A stretch of DNA of 64,000 bases from Rhizobium sophorae. GTDB taxonomy: Bacteria > Pseudomonadota > Alphaproteobacteria > Rhizobiales > Rhizobiaceae. Both the position numbers and the translations under genes were made by a program. The notes beneath the pieces were generated by a model, which had not been told where the DNA came from, made no database searches, and saw nothing but the letters and a program-made list of their open reading frames with translations. The stretch's first letter is position 1; every line of letters begins with the position of its first letter. This document shows, piece after piece, positions 1-8,554 of the stretch. Location of the stretch: the NCBI RefSeq assembly GCF_013087515.1, contig NZ_JABFCN010000030.1, forward strand, positions 186,001-250,000. Direction: 5' to 3'.

Positions 1-1085
1 AAATCCTTGCCTCGCTGGGCTTCACCCGGCTTGACGAGATCATCGGCGCCTCGGAGCTGCTGGAGAAGGACGAGATGCTGAACCACTGGAAGGCGAAGGG
101 CCTCGACTTCAGCCGCATCTTCCACAAGGTCGATGCTCCCAAGGAAGAGACCTTCTGGACGAGCCGGCAGAAGCACCCGATCGACGACATTCTCGACCGC
201 GTGCTGATCGAGCAGGCGCAGCCGGCACTGACGGCCAAGACGCCCGTCGCCTTCGAGGTCGGCATCAAGAACGTCGACCGGTCGACGGGCGCGATGCTTT
301 CCGGCGAGGTCGCCAAGCGTTATCGCCATCGCGGGCTGAAGGAAGACACGATTAATGTGACGCTTCGCGGCACGGCGGGACAGAGCTTCGGCGCCTTCCT
401 GGCACGCGGCGTCACCTTCAACCTGATCGGCGACGGCAACGATTATGTCGGCAAGGGCCTTTCGGGCGGCAAGATCATCATCCGGCCGCCGGAGAATTCG
501 AGGCTCGTGGCCGAGGACTCGATCATCGTCGGCAACACCGTGCTCTATGGTGCGACCGAGGGCGAATGCTATTTCCGCGGTGTGGCGGGCGAACGTTTCG
601 CCGTGCGCAACTCGGGCGCGATCGCCATCGTCGAGGGTGTCGGCGACCATGGCTGCGAATACATGACCGGTGGCGTCGTCGTCGTGCTCGGCGCCACGGG
701 CCGCAACTTCGCGGCCGGCATGTCCGGCGGTGTCGCCTACGTGCTCGATGAAACCGGCGATTTCGCCAGCCGCTGCAACATGGCGATGGTCGAGCTCGAG
801 CCGGTGCCCGAGGAGGACGACATGCTGGAGAAGCTGCATCATCACGGCGGGGACCTCATGCACAAGGGACGCGTCGACGTCTCCGGCGACATGACGCGCC
901 ATGACGAGGAGCGCCTCTACCAGCTGATCTCCAACCATCTGCATTATACGGGCTCGGCCCGCGCCACGCAGATCCTCGACAACTGGGCCGATTACCGCCC
1001 GAAATTCCGCAAGGTCATGCCGGTCGAATACCGGCGTGCGCTCGAGGAAATGGAGCGCAGCCGGATGGGCATCGCCGCGGAATGA
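1..1085 (+). CDS. gltB: Glutamate synthase large subunit, C-terminal part (5' end outside window)
   Basis: Carboxy-terminal 360 residues of the NADPH-dependent glutamate synthase large subunit. The frame is open from base 3, so the gene starts upstream of the window. The visible part is the right-handed beta-helix GXGXG domain, seen as glycine-rich repeats such as GTAGQSFGAF, GDGNDYVGKGLSGGKI and GVVVVLGATGRNFAAGMSGG. In the whole enzyme this domain scaffolds the glutaminase and FMN/3Fe-4S synthase domains, which are not visible here. With GltD it makes two glutamates from glutamine and 2-oxoglutarate in the cytoplasm. gltD follows on the same strand about 225 bases downstream, with a strong hairpin between them. 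Confidence 0.97.
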   Translation, partial: ILASLGFTRLDEIIGASELLEKDEMLNHWKAKGLDFSRIFHKVDAPKEETFWTSRQKHPIDDILDRVLIEQAQPALTAKTPVAFEVGIKNVDRSTGAMLSGEVAKRYRHRGLKEDTINVTLRGTAGQSFGAFLARGVTFNLIGDGNDYVGKGLSGGKIIIRPPENSRLVAEDSIIVGNTVLYGATEGECYFRGVAGERFAVRNSGAIAIVEGVGDHGCEYMTGGVVVVLGATGRNFAAGMSGGVAYVLDETGDFASRCNMAMVELEPVPEEDDMLEKLHHHGGDLMHKGRVDVSGDMTRHDEERLYQLISNHLHYTGSARATQILDNWADYRPKFRKVMPVEYRRALEEMERSRMGIAAE

Positions 1086-1096
1086 ATTGCACCGGA

Positions 1097-1129
1097 CATC
1101 CGTCACCGGCTGACTGCCGGTGACGGATG
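1097..1129 (+). other. 14-bp perfect hairpin between gltB and gltD
   Basis: Bases 1097-1110 and 1116-1129 are perfect inverted repeats with a 5-base loop. It starts 11 bases after the gltB stop and lacks a following T-run, so it is more likely an mRNA stability or processing structure, or a partial terminator, than a full intrinsic terminator. About 180 bases of apparently non-coding sequence then lead to gltD. Confidence 0.75.
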
Positions 1130-1311
1130 ACGAAAATATCTCGATGACCCGAGACGATCACGCCGGCGGCGAAGGCTGTCCAGATCGCACGGATGTCTTT
1201 CAGGGGATATGGTCCAATGACGGTCAAGACAAGCAACTTGCCCCGGGTACCGGGACTGACGATAGACAGATTGGCTGCGGTGAGGCGGTCATGAGGGTAA
1301 GGGACGAAAAC

Positions 1312-2766
1312 ATGGGTAAGGTAACAGGGTTTCTGGAAATCGACCGGCAGGTGGCGAAGTACCAGCCGGCGTCGGATCGCATCCGTCATTTCCGCGAGTT
1401 CACGATCCCGATGTCGGACCCGGAAGTGCAGAAACAGGCCGCGCGCTGCATGGACTGTGGCATCCCCTATTGCCACGGCCCCACCGGCTGCCCTGTTCAC
1501 AACCAGATACCCGATTGGAACGACCTCGTTTACAACAACAACTGGGAAGCGGCGATCCAGAATCTGCACTCGACCAACAACTTCCCTGAGTTCACCGGTC
1601 GCGTCTGCCCGGCGCCTTGCGAGGAAGCCTGCACGTTGAATCTCGAGGATGCTCCGGTCGCCATCAAGACGGTCGAGCAGGCGATTGCCGACAAGGCTTA
1701 TGAGCTCGGCTTCATCCGGCCGCAGCCGGCCACCGTCCATACCGGCAAGAAGGTCGCCGTCATCGGCTCCGGCCCCGCCGGCATGGCAGCCGCCCAGCAG
1801 CTCGGCCGCGCTGGCCATGAGGTGCATCTCTATGAGCGCGAGACCAAGCCGGGCGGACTGCTGCGTTACGGCATTCCCGATTTCAAGATGGAGAAGAACT
1901 TCATCGACCGCCGCGTCGAGCAGATGAAGGGCGAGGGCGTCACCTTCCATTGCGGTGTCAATGTCGGCGTCGACGTAAAGGTCGAGCAGTTGCTCGCCGA
2001 TCACGACGCCGTGCTTTACTGCGGCGGCTCCGAGACGCCGCGTGAGGCGGGCATTCCGGGCACCGACCTTGCGGGCGTGCATGATGCGATGCCCTATCTT
2101 GTGCAGCAGAACCGCCGCGTCGGGCGCGAAAACATCGACAGCGTCGGCTGGCCGTCGGACCCGATCCTTGCCGGCGCCAAACATATCGTCGTCGTCGGCG
2201 GCGGCGATACGGCTTCGGACTGCGTCGGCACGGCGTTCCGGCAGGGAGCCGTCAAGGTCACCCAGCTCGACATCCGGCCGCAGCCGCCGGAGAAGGAAGA
2301 CAAGCTTGCCGTCTGGCCCTTCTGGGCGACGAAGATGCGCACCTCTTCCTCGCAGGCCGAGGGCGCCGTGCGTGAATTCCAGGTGGCCACTCTTGAATTC
2401 GTCGGCGAAGACGGCGTGCTGACCGGCGTCAAATGCTGCGAGGTCGACGAGCGCCGGCGGCCGGTTCCAGGTACGGAATTCGTCATCCGAGCCGATCTCG
2501 CTTTCATCGCCATCGGTTTCCGCGGGCCGTTCACCGGCAGCGTGCTGAAGGAGCTCGAGGGCAAGCTGACGCTCAACACCGACAAGCGCGGCTCGACCAA
2601 CGTCGTCGCCAACGACCGCGACTACAAGACTTCCATCGACAAGTTCTGGACGGCGGGCGACGTGCGCCGCGGCCAATCGCTGGTGGTCTGGGCGATCCGC
2701 GAAGGCCGCCAGGCGGCGCGCGCCATCGACGAGGAATTGATGGGCTCGACCGTCCTACCGAACTGA
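1312..2766 (+). CDS. gltD: Glutamate synthase small subunit (NADPH)
   Basis: 484-residue flavoprotein that passes electrons from NADPH through FAD and Fe-S centres to GltB. Cysteines at 46, 49, 54 and 60 (RCMDCGIPYC...GC) and 99, 103 and 107 (CPAPCEEAC) are the cluster ligands. The FAD-binding motif GSGPAG lies at 152-157 and the NADPH-binding GGGDTASDC at 296-304. The frame is open from base 1120, but the ATG at 1312 is chosen because it gives the usual family length and N-terminus (MGKVTGFLEIDR) and has AAGGGA just upstream. Sequence between 1120 and 1311 does not look like GltD. An intrinsic terminator follows. Confidence 0.97.
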   Translation: MGKVTGFLEIDRQVAKYQPASDRIRHFREFTIPMSDPEVQKQAARCMDCGIPYCHGPTGCPVHNQIPDWNDLVYNNNWEAAIQNLHSTNNFPEFTGRVCPAPCEEACTLNLEDAPVAIKTVEQAIADKAYELGFIRPQPATVHTGKKVAVIGSGPAGMAAAQQLGRAGHEVHLYERETKPGGLLRYGIPDFKMEKNFIDRRVEQMKGEGVTFHCGVNVGVDVKVEQLLADHDAVLYCGGSETPREAGIPGTDLAGVHDAMPYLVQQNRRVGRENIDSVGWPSDPILAGAKHIVVVGGGDTASDCVGTAFRQGAVKVTQLDIRPQPPEKEDKLAVWPFWATKMRTSSSQAEGAVREFQVATLEFVGEDGVLTGVKCCEVDERRRPVPGTEFVIRADLAFIAIGFRGPFTGSVLKELEGKLTLNTDKRGSTNVVANDRDYKTSIDKFWTAGDVRRGQSLVVWAIREGRQAARAIDEELMGSTVLPN

Positions 2767-2798
2767 CCTTCGGCCGCCGACACATTTCCGAAGACATG

Positions 2799-2825
2799 AA
2801 CTCCGCCCCCTTCGGCGGAGTTTTT
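2799..2825 (+). terminator. Intrinsic terminator of gltD
   Basis: AACTCCGCC and GGCGGAGTT form a 9-bp stem with loop CCCTTC, followed by a T-run. It lies 32 bases after the gltD stop codon. Confidence 0.9.
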
Positions 2826-2896
2826 CATGGTGCGCCGTGTCCGACAGGACGCGGGAGCGACCTCCTCGAAGCGGCGAGCCGCCTCCCGCGGCCTTT

Positions 2897-4111
2897 TCAC
2901 TTGACCGAGACTTCGGCCGGCGCTTTTGCCACCGGCAGGCGGTAATCATCGACGCGGCCGGGAGGCGCCGGCGTCATTTCGCCCTGCTCGACGAGGAGAT
3001 CGCGCGGCGACCGCGTCAAAGTCGGAGGCGGCGGCCTGGCGCCGAGAAGCTCGGCGCCGCCGTCGAGATTCGGATCGGAGAGGCTGATCGGCACGGTATG
3101 TTCGACCGGATTGGCGGGAAGGCCGAGGCCGGGCAGATTGCTGGAGTCGAGGCGGACCAGATCGGGGCTTGCCTGGGTGCCGAGAAGACGCCGCGCCGGT
3201 TTTTCCACATAGAAGGCGAGCTTGCGCCGACCGGCCTGGGTCAGGTTGATGCCGTCGGAGGTGCGCAGGCGCACCTGTTGGCCGTTCACATCCGAACCGG
3301 TGACGATGAAGTTGCCGTTTTCATCGACGAAACCGTCCCAGATATCGACGAATTCGCCGCCGATGCTTTCCATCTGGTTGCGGTAGAGCTGGTTCATCTG
3401 AACGGCATCGGCCGTCATCTGATCGGATTCGAAGGCGGGAAGGCCGACCCAGAGCAGCGGTATCTTACGATCGGTGACCTCCTTGCCGAAGGAAAGCACG
3501 CGGCGGCGGTATTCGGCGAACCAGCCATCGGTGCGGAATTTTTCCTTGGCGGTGTCGGTCACCATCTGCTGGCGGTCGTTGGCGCCGATCATGACGACGA
3601 CCATTGCCGGCTTCAGCTCGTCGATCATCTTCGGCAGCTGTTCCGGCCAGTCGTAATAATCGTCGCGGACAAGACCCGTTGAGACGTTGCCGCGGGCTTC
3701 GACGACGACACCTGGCGATGTCTCGAAGGCGGCGGTGAGGCCGTCGCCAAGGCCGCTGGCCAGGAAATCGCCGACGATCAGGATCTTTCGGGCGTCGCCG
3801 AGCTTCTGTACGACCGGCTCCTCCTGTACGGGAGCGCGGACCGGCGGTGCCGTGCGGGTATTGACGATGGCTTTCTGCGCCGGCGGGCGTTTGCGCTGCT
3901 GGCGTCTCGGCTGCTGGACGTCAGGGGCTTGCGGGCGGTCGTCGAGATAGCGCCGACCGAGGAAGAAATCGAGGATCGACCGGCGTTGATAGCGCTGCTC
4001 CTGGGCTTCGGCGACATGCGCCGGCGCAGACACGCCAAGGCATAGCGAAGCCGCCGCCAGGGCGAGCACAAGCCAACGGATTTTACCGGTCCGATCAGTT
4101 TTCTTCGTCAT
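2897..4111 (-). CDS. DUF459 / SGNH-hydrolase-fold exported protein
   Basis: About 404 residues with an N-terminal signal sequence (hydrophobic run at 13-28, AEA cleavage site near 36), so probably periplasmic. A basic, proline-rich linker follows, then a DUF459-type SGNH fold: block I ILIVGDFLASGLGDGL, block III IGANDRQ and block V DGINLTQAG. In active SGNH enzymes block I has Ser directly after GD and block V has a His; here these are Phe and Asn. Hydrolase activity is therefore doubtful unless the later Ser substitutes. Start at 4111 puts the signal peptide at the N-terminus; an ATG eight codons upstream is also possible. Convergent with gltD. Envelope glycan modification is a plausible but unproven role. 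Confidence 0.85.
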   Translation of the reverse strand: MTKKTDRTGKIRWLVLALAAASLCLGVSAPAHVAEAQEQRYQRRSILDFFLGRRYLDDRPQAPDVQQPRRQQRKRPPAQKAIVNTRTAPPVRAPVQEEPVVQKLGDARKILIVGDFLASGLGDGLTAAFETSPGVVVEARGNVSTGLVRDDYYDWPEQLPKMIDELKPAMVVVMIGANDRQQMVTDTAKEKFRTDGWFAEYRRRVLSFGKEVTDRKIPLLWVGLPAFESDQMTADAVQMNQLYRNQMESIGGEFVDIWDGFVDENGNFIVTGSDVNGQQVRLRTSDGINLTQAGRRKLAFYVEKPARRLLGTQASPDLVRLDSSNLPGLGLPANPVEHTVPISLSDPNLDGGAELLGARPPPPTLTRSPRDLLVEQGEMTPAPPGRVDDYRLPVAKAPAEVSVK

Positions 4112-4204
4112 GGGCAGTTCCGCATCTGCCGGCATCTTGCACGCGGGGTAGGCCAGCGTCCACTCCCGCTATTATCTAGGTCACGGTTCTGCCGCTTCCA
4201 ATCA

Positions 4205-4331
4205 GCACTTGCTTTTTGGCGTCTGCTCTAGAGCAGTTCCAGCCAAAGTGTGCGCGGTTTTGCGTTCAGAATTGCGTGAAAACAAAAAGATAGAGCATTT
4301 TCGTGATTCGAAGAAAACGGAAATGCTCTAG
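4205..4331 (+). repeat. Composite palindromic intergenic repeat, copy 1
   Basis: Two adjacent palindromic modules. The first begins CTAGAGCAGTTCCAG and ends GAATTGCGTGAAAAC. The second has perfect 10-bp arms, TAGAGCATTT and AAATGCTCTA. The same modules, in reverse orientation, are at 15453-15556. The distal arm contains the stop codon of the minus-strand transglycosylase gene. Confidence 0.75.
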
Positions 4332-5551
4332 CGACGAAGTGCGTTCAGCAGCGGTAGCGAGGGCTCGCCGTCCGGCTGCATGCCGATGCGAGACTGCACG
4401 GCTGATATCGCCGCCTTCGAACCCGAGCCGAAATTGCCGTCGACCTCGCCATTGTAATAGCCGAGCGTCTTGAGACGCGTCTGCAACTCGAATTTCTCGG
4501 TGATGTCGAGTGCGCCGTTCGGGCGCGGCCAACGCTGCTGCATGCCGCCGTAGCCGGCGATCTGGTCGGCCAGCAGGCCGACGGCAAGCGCGTAGCTATC
4601 CGAGGCATTGTAGTTCTTGATGGTGAAGAAGTTGGCGGTCATCAGGAAGCCCGGGCCACTGGGCCCGGCCGGCATCTTCAATACGGCCTTGGTGCCGCTC
4701 TCGCGGAAAGCCTTGCCGTTCGGGCGGGTCAGGCCGAGTGCCGCCCATTGCGCCAGCGTGTGAGTCTTGCCGGCCTGTTTGGCGGCGGCTGCGGGAACGA
4801 CGACCTCGTAGCCCCAGGTCTTGCCGGTGTCCCAGCCGTTCTTCCTCAGGAGATTGGCCGAGGTCGCCAGCGCGTCGGGGATCGAGTTCCAGATGTCGCG
4901 ATGGCCGTTGCCGTCGGCATCGATGGCATAAAGCAGGTAGCTTGTCGGAATGAACTGGGTGTGGCCCATGGCGCCGGCCCAGGAACCGGTCATCTCACGC
5001 GCCGGCACATCGCCGTTCTGCAGGATCTTCAGTGCGGCAACGAGTTGCTTCTTGGCGAATTTGGCTCTGCGCGGATCGGCATAGGCAAGTGTTGCCAGGG
5101 CGCGCGGCACGTAATGCAGTCGGTCGTCTTTGTCGAGGACCGCGCCGTAATTCGATTCCATCGACCAGATGGCGAGCAGAATGCTCTTGTCGACGCCGAA
5201 GCGCTGCTCGATTGCAGCGAGCGTCCTTGCATGCTTGGCGGCCATCTCGCGGCCGATCTTAACCGTATAGGGATTGACGCGCGAATCGACATAGTCCCAG
5301 ATCTTCGCTGTGAATTCCGGCTGGTAGGCGGCCTTTTCGAGCACGGTCGGATCGGGCTCGCTCACCCCGGAAAAGGCCTTTTGATAGGTTGCCTTACTGA
5401 TGCCACTCTGAGCGGCAGTTTGGTAAAAATCCGCGATCCATTTCTGGAACCGGGAATCAGCTTTCGCGTTGTCGGGGACCAGTCCTACCTGAGCTGCGAC
5501 AATCAGCGCGAGAGCAAGACCACGAAGGGAGTTTTTGTGATTCTGGGTCAT
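4328..5551 (-). CDS. Lytic murein transglycosylase (MltB family) with peptidoglycan-binding domain
   Basis: 407-residue exported enzyme that cleaves peptidoglycan between MurNAc and GlcNAc with formation of 1,6-anhydroMurNAc. A signal sequence covers about residues 1-31 (ending DNAKA). The MltB-type catalytic domain follows, with the likely catalytic Glu132 in IWSMESNYG and the conserved GSWAGAMGHTQFIPTSY. The last about 60 residues form a PG_binding_1 domain (LQTRLKTLGYYNGEVDGNFG). No lipobox is seen, so it is likely soluble and periplasmic rather than a lipoprotein. It is transcribed away from galU, leaving about 200 bases for divergent promoters. The stop codon lies inside a palindromic repeat. 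Confidence 0.93.
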   Translation of the reverse strand: MTQNHKNSLRGLALALIVAAQVGLVPDNAKADSRFQKWIADFYQTAAQSGISKATYQKAFSGVSEPDPTVLEKAAYQPEFTAKIWDYVDSRVNPYTVKIGREMAAKHARTLAAIEQRFGVDKSILLAIWSMESNYGAVLDKDDRLHYVPRALATLAYADPRRAKFAKKQLVAALKILQNGDVPAREMTGSWAGAMGHTQFIPTSYLLYAIDADGNGHRDIWNSIPDALATSANLLRKNGWDTGKTWGYEVVVPAAAAKQAGKTHTLAQWAALGLTRPNGKAFRESGTKAVLKMPAGPSGPGFLMTANFFTIKNYNASDSYALAVGLLADQIAGYGGMQQRWPRPNGALDITEKFELQTRLKTLGYYNGEVDGNFGSGSKAAISAVQSRIGMQPDGEPSLPLLNALRR

Positions 5552-5754
5552 CGACAGTCGTATCCCACATCTTCAGTTTCAGGCGTAGCAGGGCTTCATG
5601 TCCGCCCAGACCCGAGACTACAGGAACGGAGTCAACAAAATCTTTACCATGACCGTCCGCTGAGGTCACCAGTTGCAAAACAGTTGCAATTCTATACTAG
5701 TCAGACGTGAACGGCTTTATTTAAAAGGCGATATAGTCAAAGCAGGAGGCCTGT

Positions 5755-6642
5755 GTGGCGCATCACAATAAAGTTCGTAAGGCAGTTTTCCCGGTGGCAG
5801 GGTTGGGAACGCGATTCCTGCCAGCAACCAAGGCTGTTCCAAAGGAAATGTTGACGGTCGTCGACAAGCCCATCATCCAATATGTCGTCGATGAGGCTAT
5901 CGAGGCTGGGATCGAGCATCTGGTGTTCGTCACCGGCCGCAACAAGCATGTCATCGAAGATTATTTCGATATTCATTTCGAACTTGAGCAAACGCTCAAG
6001 GAGCGCGCCAAGAAGGCGGAAATCACCCTCCTGCAGCAGCAGCTTCCCAAGGCAGGTACGGTGAGCTTTACCCGTCAGCAGGAGCCGCTCGGTCTCGGCC
6101 ACGCCGTATGGTGCGCCCGCGAGATCGTCGGCGACGAGCCCTTCGCACTGTTGCTGCCCGACATGATCATGAAGGGCGAGAAGGGCTGCATGAAGGGCAT
6201 GATCGACCTTTACGCCCATAGCGGCGGCAATATCATCGCCGTCGAGGAATGCGCGCCCGACCAAGCGCATAAATACGGCATCGTCGGTGTCGGCGAAGCG
6301 ATCGGCGAAGGCTTCCGCATCACCGGCATGGTGGAAAAGCCCGCCAAGGGGACGGCGCCTTCCAACTTCTTCATCAACGGCCGCTACATCCTGCAGCCGG
6401 AGATCTTCAAGATCCTCGAAACCCAGGAGCGCGGCGCCGGCAACGAGATCCAGCTCACCGACGGCATGCTGAAGCTGCTGAGGGAACAGGATTTTGCCGG
6501 TTACCACTTCCGCGGCACAACCTACGACTGTGGCGCCAAGGACGGCTTCATCCTGGCTAACGTCGCTTACGCCCTCGAACGTGCAGACATCCGTCCGTCG
6601 GTTGAAGGCGGCTTCAAGGAACTGCTTGCCGGCTTGAAGTAA
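5755..6642 (+). CDS. galU: UTP--glucose-1-phosphate uridylyltransferase
   Basis: 295-residue cytoplasmic enzyme that makes UDP-glucose from UTP and glucose-1-phosphate, feeding exopolysaccharide, LPS and cyclic glucan synthesis; rhizobial homologues are also called exoN. The nucleotidyltransferase signature FPVAGLGTRFLPATKAVPKE is at the N-terminus. GLGHAVWCAR, the LLPDM metal-site region and VEKPAKG are also present, and the length is normal. The start is GTG at 5755, supported by AGGAGG six to eleven bases upstream. AT-rich -10-like sequence (TATACT, GATATA) lies upstream. A GC-rich hairpin follows the gene. Confidence 0.97.
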   Translation: MAHHNKVRKAVFPVAGLGTRFLPATKAVPKEMLTVVDKPIIQYVVDEAIEAGIEHLVFVTGRNKHVIEDYFDIHFELEQTLKERAKKAEITLLQQQLPKAGTVSFTRQQEPLGLGHAVWCAREIVGDEPFALLLPDMIMKGEKGCMKGMIDLYAHSGGNIIAVEECAPDQAHKYGIVGVGEAIGEGFRITGMVEKPAKGTAPSNFFINGRYILQPEIFKILETQERGAGNEIQLTDGMLKLLREQDFAGYHFRGTTYDCGAKDGFILANVAYALERADIRPSVEGGFKELLAGLK

Positions 6643-6676
6643 GGGTCCCGCTCAGCGCATAATCAAGATCAGAATC

Positions 6677-6714
6677 GAGAGCGCCGCACCTCCAACCGGA
6701 TGCGCGGCGCTCTC
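6677..6714 (+). terminator. Strong hairpin downstream of galU, probable terminator
   Basis: GAGAGCGCCGC (6677-6687) pairs with GCGGCGCTCTC (6704-6714), an 11-bp perfect stem. No T-run follows, so termination is inferred from position only. Confidence 0.5.
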
Positions 6715-6720
6715 AACAGT

Positions 6721-6860
6721 ATGAGCATGATGTTGCCCGAAAACCGCTCACACTTTTCGGCATCATGTTCTGAAGCGCGTCACGATCTTTCAGATTCGCT
6801 CCTCGCACTTTAGGTCTTTGTTTTGCGCATGTCGTTGGCGCAAAACCGCGACACGCTTTA
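6721..6860 (+). repeat. Palindromic intergenic repeat (GAGCATGATG family)
   Basis: GAGCATGATG...CGAAAACCGCTCACACTTTTCGGCATCATGTTCT is an inverted-repeat unit related to 38305-38360. A second module (GTTTTGCGCATGTCGTTGGCGCAAAAC) follows and ends at CTTTAGCG, which supplies the stop codon of the minus-strand barrel gene. Confidence 0.6.
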
Positions 6861-8411
6861 GCGTTTCAGCTTCAGACCGACACCGGCTCGCCATTGTTGC
6901 GAATCAGTGCCTTCCTTGCGCGTCGTCAGCTCGTAGCCGAGTGTGCTGGTCAGATCGAGATAGCGGTTGATGTTCCAGGTCAGGCCGGTTGCGGCGGTAT
7001 AGACGAGCTCGTCGTTGCTGGTGCTGTCCGTGGGATAATCGCGCCATATGACCCCGCCGATCATCGTCCCGACCAGGTTGTCGCGCAACTGGTGGGTGAC
7101 CGTCGTCGTCAGCGCGTGCGAGACGTAGCCGCTTTCGCCTGCCGTGGTCGAGGGCTGGATGCTCGTCTGCAGGTCGAGATTGACATCGGTGCCGCGGATC
7201 GGCGACCAGAGCAGGCTCGCATCGAGCGTGGCGGTATCGATCGAGGACAGCCGGCTGTCCTCGAAATCCGCCATCTCGTAGCCGACGCCGACTTCACCCT
7301 TCAGCTTTTCGCCAAGGTCGACCTCGACGCCTGCCTTGGCGCCATAGCTATGGCCGGAGCGCTCGTAACCGGCGGAATCGTGGGTTTCATCGTAGACCGA
7401 ACGGCCGATCGTTGCCTCGATGAAGGGAATGAGCGCGGGAGACAGCTCGTAGCCGACGCGGCCGCGTAGCGTACCGGTCGTCTGGTTACGGTCGCTGAGG
7501 GCGACGGTGGTGCCGTTGGCAAGCTTGGCATCCGAATAGATCGAGCGGGTCAGTGCCAGTGCCGTCGTGCCGCGCAAGATGCCGAAATCGCGTTGGACGG
7601 AGGCGCCGGCCGAAAATTCCTGCACGTCGGACTGTTGCGCGGCGTCGGCGATGGCGTCGGGATCGTCCGTATCCTCACGGTAGAAATTATAGCCAGCGGT
7701 GAGGTGCGCGGTCGTATCGTCGGGAAGATCCAGCCTGAGATCGCCGTTGACTTTAAAGGAAGGCTGCTCCTCGCCCTCGCCGCTGATGTTCCTCTGCCAG
7801 GCGCCTTCCGAGGTGACGGTCAGCTGGTGCCGACCCCAGTCGGACGTCAGCGTCGCAGCCGCATCCGTTTCGAGAAAGGCGCGCCGCTGCCTGGTATTGC
7901 CGTCCTTGGTGGTCTCGGTGTTGATGCTCTGGGTGACGCTCGGGCGGAGCACGAAAGTGCCGATCGGGATTCCTGGCGTTTCTGCCGTCGATGCGCTCTC
8001 GACAGCCCTGCTGCGCGGCAGTGCCTCGTCGATCGGCGCCTCGCGGGTGTTCAGCCGGCGTATGTCCTCGTCGAGGATGGAGCCGGTAATGTCGTCGCCG
8101 GCTTGCGCATCCGGTATGGCGGGCTGCTGGGCATCGTCCGCGTTCGCAGTCGCGCCGTTTGCCGCAGGAGTGGCGGTATCGCCGGTCTCGTCATCGAAAC
8201 CGGCAGATGCGGTATTGTTGGTGGCGCGATTGTCCTCAGAGGCGGCGGAGCGGCTGTCTGCCGGCTGCGACGAGGCGGACTGCGCGAAGGCTGCCGTGTG
8301 GCTGAGAAACAGGGTACCCAGCACGGCAAAAGAGACGGCACGGCTCATGGCGCGGAGCGGCGCCACACTGCTCGTCTGTTTTGGCTGGCCCATGCAATTC
8401 GCGCCTGACAT
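6858..8411 (-). CDS. Outer-membrane beta-barrel protein
   Basis: 517-residue predicted outer-membrane protein. A signal sequence is visible (ALGTLFLSHTAAFAQ-type ending near residue 44). A low-complexity Ala/Asp/Thr region with a DITGSILDEDIRRLNTR stretch follows. The second half is a long series of alternating amphipathic strands, typical of a barrel (for example HLTAGYNFYRED, LRGRVGYELSPALIPFIEATIG, GVGYEMADFEDS) and ends LKLKR. It resembles the rhizobial barrel proteins annotated simply as outer membrane beta-barrel; no specific substrate can be named. It is divergent from kpsF, with about 140 bases between them, which may suggest a link to surface polysaccharide, but that is inference. 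Confidence 0.8.
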   Translation of the reverse strand: MSGANCMGQPKQTSSVAPLRAMSRAVSFAVLGTLFLSHTAAFAQSASSQPADSRSAASEDNRATNNTASAGFDDETGDTATPAANGATANADDAQQPAIPDAQAGDDITGSILDEDIRRLNTREAPIDEALPRSRAVESASTAETPGIPIGTFVLRPSVTQSINTETTKDGNTRQRRAFLETDAAATLTSDWGRHQLTVTSEGAWQRNISGEGEEQPSFKVNGDLRLDLPDDTTAHLTAGYNFYREDTDDPDAIADAAQQSDVQEFSAGASVQRDFGILRGTTALALTRSIYSDAKLANGTTVALSDRNQTTGTLRGRVGYELSPALIPFIEATIGRSVYDETHDSAGYERSGHSYGAKAGVEVDLGEKLKGEVGVGYEMADFEDSRLSSIDTATLDASLLWSPIRGTDVNLDLQTSIQPSTTAGESGYVSHALTTTVTHQLRDNLVGTMIGGVIWRDYPTDSTSNDELVYTAATGLTWNINRYLDLTSTLGYELTTRKEGTDSQQWRAGVGLKLKR

Positions 8412-8554
8412 GCTTTCGGTTCTTACCCAAAGGTAAAGCCTCGTGGTTAATCATTCGTTGCCGGCGGCGGGGGCGCTGTTCACAATTCGGAAAGAGTGCG
8501 GGTCGGAAAGAGTGCGGGGTGGACTTGGAAAGTGAAAAGGTCTAACGCAATTTC

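Noticed and set aside
1015..2676. Long open frame (553 codons) on the minus strand opposite gltD
   Set aside because: Antisense shadow of a high-GC gene; the translation has no recognisable domain and the plus strand encodes intact GltD.
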